A stretch of 20,406 bases of DNA from Saprospirales bacterium (GTDB lineage Bacteria > Bacteroidota > Bacteroidia > Chitinophagales > Saprospiraceae): the NCBI GenBank assembly GCA_016711045.1, contig JADJTT010000005.1:1-20406 (forward strand), read 5' to 3'. This document shows positions 9,501-16,793 of this stretch, piece by piece; position 1 is the first letter of the stretch, and every line of letters begins with the position of its first letter. A program made the position numbers and the translations under genes. The notes below the pieces were generated by a model. The model did no database searches. It saw nothing but the letters and a program-made list of their open reading frames with translations, and had not been told where the DNA came from.

Positions 9501-9855
9501 GGGAAGGCAACGTCGCCGGCTTTGAGGACAACACGACCAAACTGTCGGCTCGCGAATGGCATACCTCCATCACACTTGGCCGCAACCTTCTGGAATCCAT
9601 GATCTTCGACGCCTCATTTGTCAAACTTCGGGAAGTACGCCTCGGCTATACCATCCCTAACTCGGCACTGGGCAAATTCCTGTTCGCGATATCAACTTCG
9701 CTCTGGTAGGTCGCAACCTAGCCCTGTGGACCAAAGTGCCCCACATCGACCCGGAAACGTCTTCGACCTCCGGTGGCACCGTTATCCCAGGTGTAGAATC
9801 CGTCGCACTACCCTCCGTGCGCAGCATCGGGTTTAACCTCAATTTCAAATTTTAA
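6510..9855 (+). CDS. SusC/RagA family TonB-linked outer membrane protein, two frameshifts
   Basis: A TonB-dependent transporter of about 1115 residues when reconstructed. It has a signal peptide ending near FPLHAQ, a carboxypeptidase-regulatory-like domain (SGLVRDAETQETLLGVNVTV ... YVGYETLEV), a TonB-box-like REITVTALGI, then the plug with SSLAGKVAGVTIV, RIRGERSLN-type text (VSIRGERSLN), PLFVVDGVPIS and GANAAALYGSRANNGVILI. A long barrel follows, ending VRSIGFNLNFKF with a terminal aromatic. As given, the frame is broken at 7310-7313, where one more G gives KGLGVSVNSTVSFETP, and at 9679-9680, where one more C gives GKFPVRDINFALVGRNL. Both are one-base homopolymer deletions, so the protein is probably functional in the organism. 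It forms a bicistron with the SusD gene 59 bases downstream. No glycoside hydrolase or protease is nearby, so the substrate is not obviously a glycan or peptide. Confidence 0.9.
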
Positions 9856-9860
9856 ACAGG

Positions 9861-9890
9861 ATGTCCAGGATATTTCCAGATGTCCAGGAT
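9861..9890 (+). repeat. Tandem 11-bp direct repeat in the susC-susD gap
   Basis: ATGTCCAGGAT occurs at 9861-9871 and again at 9880-9890, separated by ATTTCCAG, giving a 19-base period. It starts 5 bases after the susC stop and 24 bases before the susD start. It could be a slippage product or a binding site for an RNA or protein controlling the SusC:SusD ratio. The sequence alone does not decide. Confidence 0.6.
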
Positions 9891-9914
9891 TATAAACGAT
9901 CAAAATTTTTTACC

Positions 9915-11384
9915 ATGAAAAACTTCATTCTCAAAGCCATAATCGTGTTAGGGGTGGTCGTTAACCTCTCGTCCTGCACTAAAGATTTCGACGAGATCAA
10001 CACCAATCCCAATGCACCTACTGCCGTAAATTCCTCCCTACTTCTTCCCCAGGTCGTTCGCGACATGATGAACTCCCTGTTGGGGGAATCCTGGGGAATC
10101 GGAAACATCGTGATCCAGCACACGGCGAAAAACCAATTTGTTAACGAGGATCGTTACCTCTGGGGTGAACTGAATTCGATCTGGAATTCCGTATATTCCC
10201 AAATGCGCGACCTGAATAACATCCTGGTTCAAAGCGAGGAACTGGGCCAAAACAACTACAAGGGCATTGCCCTGGTCCTGAAGTCCTGGATGTTCTCCCT
10301 GGCGACTGATTGCTACGGTGATATCCCCTATTCCCAGGCTGTCCAAGCCAAGAACGGTATCAACTACCCGGTCTACGACACCCAGGAGTCCATCTACGAG
10401 GGTATCCTGGCCGACCTGGAAGAAGCCAATCAGATCCTGGGCTCCAGCGGGGAAGTAGTTGCAGGCGATGTTATCTTCGATGGCGATATCCTCAAATGGC
10501 GCAAACTGGCCAACTCCCTGCGGGTTCGCTTTCTCATGCGCATTTCCAACAAACGCGATGTGTCTGGCGAACTTGCGAAGATTGTGGGCAACCCCTCCGA
10601 CTATCCGCTTTTCGAAGGTGTAGCTGACAATGCCGTGTATACCTACCTGAGTTCATCGCCCGGTCAGTTCCCCAAGTTCACCAACCGCATCGGATCGTTC
10701 AACGAATTGCGCGCCAGCGAAACGATGCTCGACACTCTGGTCAGCCTTGACGACGAACGCCTTTACATCTTCTTCCGATCCACTCCGGAAACTGAAGGCA
10801 CCACAAACCCGGAGTACGTGGGCATCCCGAACGGCCTCGACGACGTTTCAGCCCTCCAGTACAACGGCGGTCCGCAAGCACAGTCGCGGATCAGCGCCTT
10901 GTACTTTGAAGAGGCGGTCACGTCAAAAGGACTCGAAGTCGCCAAAGGCGTCATCATGACCTATGCCGAGCTGCAATTCCTGCTCGCCGAAGCGGCTGAA
11001 AAAGGGATGATCACCGGTGACGCCGGCCAGTACTATACGAACGGGGTGAAAGCTTCATTTGAATTTTACGGACTGGAAGCAACCGACAGTTACCTCAATC
11101 AGCCTCAGGTGGCCTATACCGGCTCCAGCACGGAAAAACTCGACAAGATCGGTTTCCAAAAATGGATATCCTTGTTCTATCAGGGGTTGGAAGCCTGGTT
11201 CGACTGGCGCAGAACTGGCCGCCCGGCCCTGACGCCGTCTGTTGATAACCAGAACGTCGACAAGATCCCGGTCCGGTTCATATATCCGATCCTTGAACAA
11301 GCCTTGAATGGGGGAAATCGCGATGCAGCTGTTGCCCGGCAGGGCGTGGATGATATCAATACCAAAATGTGGTATCTGAAATAG
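9915..11384 (+). CDS. SusD/RagB-like nutrient-binding outer membrane lipoprotein (SusD_2 type)
   Basis: A 489-residue surface lipoprotein that caps the SusC channel. The ATG at 9915 gives a lipoprotein signal peptide, MKNFILKAIIVLGVVVNLSSC, with the lipidated Cys in the LSSC lipobox. The open frame extends back to 9861 but that would bury the signal. The mature start KDFDEINTNPNAPT is the signature of the SusD-like_2 branch. TPR-like helices follow, with GIALVLKSWMFSLATDCYGDIPYSQA, the conserved LKWRKLANSLRVRFLMRIS, ITYAELQFLLAEAA-type text (MTYAELQFLLAEAAEKG), and WISLFYQGLEAWFDWRRTGRP near the end. The frame is intact, unlike its SusC partner. Ligand identity cannot be read from sequence. 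Gene context suggests an organophosphorus compound, which is inference. Confidence 0.93.
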   Translation: MKNFILKAIIVLGVVVNLSSCTKDFDEINTNPNAPTAVNSSLLLPQVVRDMMNSLLGESWGIGNIVIQHTAKNQFVNEDRYLWGELNSIWNSVYSQMRDLNNILVQSEELGQNNYKGIALVLKSWMFSLATDCYGDIPYSQAVQAKNGINYPVYDTQESIYEGILADLEEANQILGSSGEVVAGDVIFDGDILKWRKLANSLRVRFLMRISNKRDVSGELAKIVGNPSDYPLFEGVADNAVYTYLSSSPGQFPKFTNRIGSFNELRASETMLDTLVSLDDERLYIFFRSTPETEGTTNPEYVGIPNGLDDVSALQYNGGPQAQSRISALYFEEAVTSKGLEVAKGVIMTYAELQFLLAEAAEKGMITGDAGQYYTNGVKASFEFYGLEATDSYLNQPQVAYTGSSTEKLDKIGFQKWISLFYQGLEAWFDWRRTGRPALTPSVDNQNVDKIPVRFIYPILEQALNGGNRDAAVARQGVDDINTKMWYLK

Positions 11385-11416
11385 ATTTCAAAAACCCCCA
11401 AAAATCAAGTCTCATA

Positions 11417-12731
11417 CTAATCCATTATGCGCCGTCGGAGTAAAGCACTCCGACGGCTTTTTTCACTCCTTCTTCTCCTGGGAAAGTATATCATAGCGCC
11501 ACTGATCAATACTATCCCGCTTATGGCCAGCCCAATGCTGGTATACTTGAAAAAGGAAAGCCAGCTCATTTGCCCTTCCCCGAAATCCTTAAAAAGCAGA
11601 ATTGCTGTGGACCCCAAATAACCGAACGCATCTGCCACGTAGATCAAAAATCCGGCGTTGCTCTTGTATCGGAAGGCCGCCACCATCCGGTCAAAAAGGA
11701 TACAATTGAACGGCACATAAGCGACATATAGACCCAGGCCGACCACAATCATCCATAAGGCGCCGTTCATCGCATGAGCGTGGTAGGCCAGTGTACTTAC
11801 TCCAACCAATAACGCGCCCCCCAGAATGAGCATAAAATTCGTTTGCAGGGCCTTGTCATTGTCCCGTATCATCATCGTTGACCCCATCAGGACTAATACC
11901 AACACAGCGATCGGGAGTTCAGACAGGGTGAAAACATAGGGCGCATCCCCAAAACCTATTGCCGTCCAAATTTCCACGGCAAAATTGTCGCGAAAATCAC
12001 GGTAAGCCGTCAGTAGGGTGTAAAAGGAAATGAGCAGGATCAATCCAGGCGCCAATCGCCTGAAAAGGGCCAGCCGGTCGGCGCCTGTCATAGGCGCCCG
12101 CTCCGCACGCAACAACACGTCTTCCCGGGAAGGTGGAGGGATTTGTTCCAGCAAAAACGTAAATAACAACAAGGGAACCAGAAATATTCCTCCTACTGCA
12201 GCAGGCATCCAAAACTCGCTGATCCCGTAATGCAACATCAACCATTTTCCCACCGATTTCACCGCTCCCGACGAAACGATGAAGCTGACGCTCAACCCGG
12301 CGCCCAACACCTCGGAAACCCGGCGCCCCTCCAGGTAGGAAAATACAATTCCCCATATCATGCCCAGCGGCAAACCATTGAAAAACAGGAAAACCGCATT
12401 CCATGGAGTCGGAGTCAACGCAAACAATAATAAGGCTAATTCGGCACCCATGATCAACCCCAAAAGCAGAAAGGGACGGTACCTGTTTTTCATTTCCGAA
12501 ATAACCTTGATACCGATAAACTTGGATAGGGCATACCCCACAACCTGGCTGATGACCAACAGACTTTTACAGGTCAGATATGACGAGCCAAAAGTTTCAA
12601 TCCCTTCATAGGTAGCCACAGCAAAGGGCTTCCGGAAGGCATACATGCAAAAAGTAAACTCCAAAAGCGGCAAAAGAAGCATATGCGGCAAAGATGAAAT
12701 TGCCGGAACGCTCCAGTCTTTCTTTCCACAT
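11417..12731 (-). CDS. DUF5690 family MFS-like membrane protein; candidate aminophosphonate transporter
   Basis: A polytopic inner-membrane protein of about 425-438 residues with roughly 10-12 hydrophobic helices, in the style of a major facilitator. The reconstructed N-terminus is MWKERLERSGNFIFAAYA followed by FGVYFCMYAFRKPFAV, the DUF5690 hallmark. To reach it from the ATG at 12731 one extra T must be removed from the five-T run (plus coordinates 12649-12653). Other segments are FNGLPLGMIWGIVFSYLEGRR, YRDFRDNFAVEIW and SNAGFLIYVADAFGYLGS. The C-terminus as given runs into the susCD terminator. One more T at 11483-11485 ends it as YFSQEKKE at 11463. It follows the phosphonatase-like gene by 7 bases, so the two are one operon. 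The family has no assigned function. In this context transport of an aminophosphonate or its product is the simplest proposal (inference). Confidence 0.8.
11431..11463 (+). terminator. Rho-independent terminator of the susCD operon
   Basis: A perfect 11-bp stem GCCGTCGGAGT / ACTCCGACGGC with loop AAAGC, followed by TTTTTT. It stands 46 bases after the susD stop. It overlaps the annotated 3' end of the convergent DUF5690 frame, which argues that this frame is extended artificially. Confidence 0.9.
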
Positions 12732-12738
12732 CACCCGG

Positions 12739-13470
12739 TCAGTTCAAACCCCGCTCTTCCAAAAAGAAACGCAATTCTCCGGTGCTTTCCAGCAACCCGT
12801 CCGGGCTGGCAGCTTCCAGCTCTTCCCGGGTATGCACCCCGTTGAGCACAGCCAGGGTAAGCAGGCATCCTGCTGCTTTCCCTTCCTCCACATCCACCGG
12901 CGCATCACCGATCTTGATCACTTCTGTGGGATCGACAATGCCTAGTTTCTGCATTGCATACTGGATCATATCGGGGTTAGGACGGCCTCGTTCGTTCGTC
13001 TCGGTAGGTGTCACGGAAAGGTCAATGAAGGATTCCGGACCACCCAAATAATGCTTGTCCAACCCTTGATCCCATTGGAGCCGCTTGAGAATGATATTGG
13101 CTACCTCCCGGTAGAAACCAGTATTCAGGGCGACTTTGATTCCCTGCGACCGGAGCCAGGTAATGGTTTCGACAGCGCCTTCGGTTGGCGATACGGGCTC
13201 CGTCCGGTAAAAGTCTTCCAGGATCTTCCGGAAAACCGAAAAACTGGTCTCCACATTCGACTCAAAGTCGGGGTGGTCGGCGCCAATAGCTTCCGCCCAG
13301 AGCATTTCGAATACCTGCTTTTTTGGTAAACCGTTCATTTCGTGCACCCGATCCCATGAAACCTCCAATCCAGTAGCCTCTGCCGCACCGAAAATGCAGC
13401 TTTCCACTTCATGGTCATCGCGAACGGTCGTCCCTGCCATGTCAAAAACGACGAGTTTAATCTTGTTCAT
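12739..13470 (-). CDS. Phosphonatase-like HAD hydrolase (TIGR03351/PhnX sister family)
   Basis: A 243-residue cytoplasmic HAD-superfamily hydrolase with a type-I cap, expected to cleave the C-P bond of phosphonoacetaldehyde or a close relative to give Pi and an aldehyde. HAD motif I is VVFDMAGTTV (Asp10 nucleophile, Ala12 as in phosphonatases rather than the acid/base Asp of phosphatases). Motif II is ALNTGF (Thr117). The GRPNPDMI segment has Arg163 in the place of the PhnX GRP arginine. Motif IV is IGDAPVDVEEG (Asp189, Asp193). In the cap, NGLPKKQ places Lys50 where the Schiff-base lysine of PhnX is expected, although one residue is inserted after the preceding Met. The overall style fits the phosphonatase-like clade rather than classical PhnX. 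The frame is intact. First gene of an operon with DUF5690, divergent from the FAD oxidoreductase. Confidence 0.87.
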   Translation of the reverse strand: MNKIKLVVFDMAGTTVRDDHEVESCIFGAAEATGLEVSWDRVHEMNGLPKKQVFEMLWAEAIGADHPDFESNVETSFSVFRKILEDFYRTEPVSPTEGAVETITWLRSQGIKVALNTGFYREVANIILKRLQWDQGLDKHYLGGPESFIDLSVTPTETNERGRPNPDMIQYAMQKLGIVDPTEVIKIGDAPVDVEEGKAAGCLLTLAVLNGVHTREELEAASPDGLLESTGELRFFLEERGLN

Positions 13471-13485
13471 AGATAATGTTTTTGC

Positions 13486-13500
13486 GCCGCTTGTGGCGGC
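13486..13500 (-). promoter_or_regulatory. GC hairpin in the leader of the phosphonatase-like operon
   Basis: GCCGC-TTGTG-GCGGC forms a perfect 5-bp stem, extendable by a C-G pair, 15 bases before the start codon of the HAD hydrolase. No T-tract follows in the direction of transcription, so it would act on the mRNA leader (stability or translation) rather than terminate. Confidence 0.35.
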
Positions 13501-13607
13501 CGTTAAAATTCAGTTGATCAATTGTAAAAATACATTCCGGGAAAAGTGAAATACCACCTAGCCCATGAATTCACAAAAAGATAAGACCCTGTTTACATTA
13601 AGAATGC

Positions 13608-13615
13608 TAGCTTTG
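13608..13615 (+). promoter_or_regulatory. Bacteroidota -7 promoter element for the FAD oxidoreductase
   Basis: TAGCTTTG matches the TAnnTTTG consensus exactly and lies 16 bases before the start codon at 13632, implying a very short leader. No convincing -33 TTTG is seen at the expected distance. The divergent HAD hydrolase would use its own promoter in the same 161-base gap. TATTTTTA on the minus strand near 13530 is a weak candidate. Confidence 0.45.
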
Positions 13616-13631
13616 ACCAAATCCACCGATT

Positions 13632-14761
13632 ATGGAATCTCCAGATACCACCTTCGATGTTGCCATAGTAGGGGCTGGCATTGTCGGAATGGCTTTTGCC
13701 TACCATGCTGCCAGACAGGGACTGAAAGTAGCGGTCTTTGAACGCCACCCTCGCGCCATCGGAGCCACCATCCGAAACTTCGGAATGGTCTGGCCGATCG
13801 GTCAGACCCTCGAAACTTTCGACCGGGCCATGAGAAGCCAGGAATCGTGGCTGGAGCTCTCCAGAGAAGCCGGTTTTTGGGCCGGATCCACCGGCGCGCT
13901 CTTTCTTGCATACCGTCAGGATGAAATGGATGTATTGCACGAATTCTATGAAACGAGGAAGGATGGAGGGTACAGAAGACAGATCCTCAGCCCGGAAAAG
14001 ACGATCGCCCTAAGCCCTGTGGTCAATCCCATCAACCTGAGAGGCGCACTCTGGAGCGCCACGGAAGTGAATGTCGACCCCAGGAAGCAACCTGAAGATT
14101 CCCCAATATCTCCGGGAGAATCTGGGGTCGCCTTTTTTTACAATACAGTCATCCATCACATCGATCATTCCACGCTCTATAGCCATCAGCGCACCTGGAA
14201 AGCAGCGCAGATATTTGTCTGTGGAGGCGCCGACTTTGAAACGCTCTACCCGGAGATTTACGAACAAAGCGGGATCACGAAGTGTAAACTGCAAATGATG
14301 CGGACCTCCCCCAACCCAAAGGCTGGAAACTGGGCCCGACCCTGGCGGCCGGTCTCACGCTCCAACATTATGCTTCCTTCGGGCATTGTGTCAAACTGAC
14401 CGACCTCAAAAAACGCTTTGTTGCCGAGATGAGCGAATACAACCACTGGGGTATTCACGTACTCGTATCTCAAACAGCACTGGGGGAAATTACGCTGGGC
14501 GACAGCCACGAATATGGGCTTGACCTCAGCCCTTTCGACAAGGATTCTATCAATCACCTCATTCTGAATTACCTGCAGGGTTTTGCCCGCTTTCCCATAT
14601 TGAATATCGCTGAAACCTGGCATGGGATCTATGCCAAACTCCCCGGAAAAACGGAGTTTATCGCACACCCCCAACAAAATACGACCATCGTGAATGGGTT
14701 GGGTGGTGCAGGAATGACGCTTTCCTTTGGATTAGCCGAAGAAATGATCAATAGACTTTGA
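13632..14761 (+). CDS. TIGR03364-type FAD-dependent oxidoreductase of phosphonate catabolism, frameshifted
   Basis: A DAO-like flavoprotein of about 377 residues. The Rossmann dinucleotide fold shows DVAIVGAGIVGMAFAYHAAR (GxGxxG at 14-19) and the ribose-binding Glu37 (VFER). The GATIRNFGMVWPIGQT segment is the signature of the family found beside phosphonatases. Enzymes of this kind oxidise 2-aminoethylphosphonate or its N-methyl form to phosphonoacetaldehyde. The C-terminus is complete: NIAETWHGIYAKLPG, then NGLGGAGMTLSFGLAEEMI, the FAD-binding glycine segment. Three indels disturb it: an extra base (or two missing) within 14081-14092, one G short at 14124-14127 (these two bracket the IPQYLRENLG segment), and one C short at 14308-14312, where correction gives MMRTSPQPKGWKLGPTLAAG. 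Sequencing error is likelier than decay. Its 3' end faces the TonB receptor with an 18-base gap. Confidence 0.85.
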
Positions 14762-14779
14762 TCCGTTGATATCGCTTCT

Positions 14780-16793
14780 TTAGATCCGAATGGAGAGGGA
14801 GACCGAAACGCTCCGGCCCATGCCGTTGATCCCCGATCCATGATACCGGTAATCCTGGTTGAACATATTCCAGGCGCCGGCTCGAACGGTCATCCACTTC
14901 CAGGAATAAGATCCAAAGACATTTAATACCCACCAGCCGGGCGTGCCGCCTGCGGGAATTCGATTGTCGCTCTGGTCTCCCGAGGAGAGGCGTTGCTGCG
15001 TCCCAGCCGCCAGGCTTTCCACGGTGATACCCCAATGGGAACGGCTATATTCCAAACCAAGGCGGCCAAAAACAGGGGGAATGCGTCGCAAAGGCTCGTC
15101 TTTGGTGCGATTTTGCCCATATTGCCAGGGTGACAGCGCCTCGCAAGCGGAGCCGCTGCCCAAGCGTCCAGTCTGCTCGGGCCTCGGCTCCAAAAATGAA
15201 CCCTTCTTCTGCATTTTCTTTTCGGTATACGGGGTAGCCTCCAATGCTGTCATCTTCAACCCGCACGCGAGTGATCAGGTTGCGGAGCTCGTTCCAAAAA
15301 GCGGACACTTCCGTCTGAAGTTTCGGGGTAACCAGCCGATACCCCGTCTCGGCCTGAGTCGATCTTTCCGGCTTCAGGTCCAGGGTTGGGACTTCGTAAC
15401 GAAAATCGACGATCCCCAGAGAGCCGAGGTCGTCGATATTTGGCGCCCGGAAGCCCGTTTGAATGCCGGCAAACAGCCGCCCTGTATCGGAGATCTTTCG
15501 CAACAGCGCTGCCTGGTAGACCGTGGCGCCCGGGTTGAGTTGGGTTTTACCCAGCGTTTCCTCATTTACGCTGATAAAAAATTGGTTGTACCGCGCGCCC
15601 GCCGTGAGGCCCCATTTTTCCCAATCCCAATGGTTGATCCAGAATGCGGCCAAACTGGAAAAGACAGATCCATCGGGGTACAACCCTCTTTTATCGGTAC
15701 TCAGGCTCGTCAGATTATCGATATCCACCCGTTGACTTCCCACCTGGTCGTTATAAAATTCAATGCCGCCAACCATCCTCCAGGCCTGCAAAGGATGGGC
15801 TTCCGCCTGCACCGAAAAACCTGCTGAAGAAACGGCATCAGCCTCCCTGCGAAGGACCGGATTATTATTTTTTTGGCTTTCCCGGTGTTCATCCGTCTGT
15901 TGAAAAGAAGCAGTCGCTGTAATTTTTTCGAAAAAAGACTTTTCCGGAAACCGCTCCCACCGGAAGTAACCGAGTTGCCGTTGTTGCAGGGAAAAGTGGT
16001 TGCGGGCATAGTCTTCCAACTGGATCTTGTGATAAACGGGCACATTGGTCTGCCGGAAAAACTGGTATGCTCCCGTCAAAATATTTCGCTCGCCGGCCAT
16101 GACTTTGGCTTTGATGTCGAACGCCCCTTCGGGGTATCCGCTGGGCGATTGGAGGCCCGTAGTGTCGCCCCCGACGAGATCACCGAAGTCCCGGATAGTA
16201 CCTCCGAGATGGATGGCCACCCGACGTGCGGAAAATTCGCCCTCCGGGTGTGCGGTCTTTTCCATGCCCTGACTACGCCAAAGGCCCAGGGCTTGCCCGG
16301 AAAACACGGGGTCTCCGGAGGAAAACGAAGGATCGATCGTCCTCACCTGGATGGTCCCGCCCAACGCATCCGAGCCGTAGGGTACACTCCCGCCTCCTTT
16401 CCAAATTTCCATCCGCTCAATGCTGAACGGGTCGATGGTATTGAGGTATTGATTTGGGCCATACCGGAATGTGGCGTTGCTAAGCCGGATGCCGTCAACC
16501 AACAATAAGGTCTGGTTGCCTGTAAGGCCACGTAAAAAGGGTGACCCGCCGCCGTGGTTCGTCTTCTGCACAAAAACGCCCGGCACGGACAACAACATCT
16601 CGGGAGTGCTGCGGTCCTGCCGGGTTTGAGATTGAACAGCAGTTATGGTGGAAATATTGAGGGGAATATCAGTAAGTGGTTCTTCCATTCGTTGAGCCGT
16701 GACAACGACCACAGCCAGGGTATCTGTCGTTTGTCCAATAACAACAACTGTCGTGTATAGCAGTACCCAAAGAACTGCGATATTTTTCATCAT
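14780..16793 (-). CDS. TonB-dependent receptor, one frameshift
   Basis: An outer-membrane receptor of about 670 residues of the BtuB/siderophore-receptor shape, smaller than SusC and without its N-terminal regulatory domain. It has a signal peptide (MMKNIAVLWVLLYTTVVVIG), a TonB-box-like AVVVVTAQR, and a plug with MLLSVPGVFVQ, GGGSPFLRGLTGNQTLLLVD and GSVPYGSDALGGTIQV. The barrel contains the conserved FRAPNIDDLG and LKPERSTQAETGYR, then EPLRRIPPVFG and a final RSVSVSLSIRI. Near 15125-15135 the frame shifts: one extra C in the CCC of GTCACCCTGG (or two missing bases) joins RLRGAVT to WQYGQNRTKDEP. The ATG at 16793 shares its A with the stop codon of the upstream phosphoesterase gene (TAATG), so the two are probably translationally coupled and act on the same substrate. 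Confidence 0.88.
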
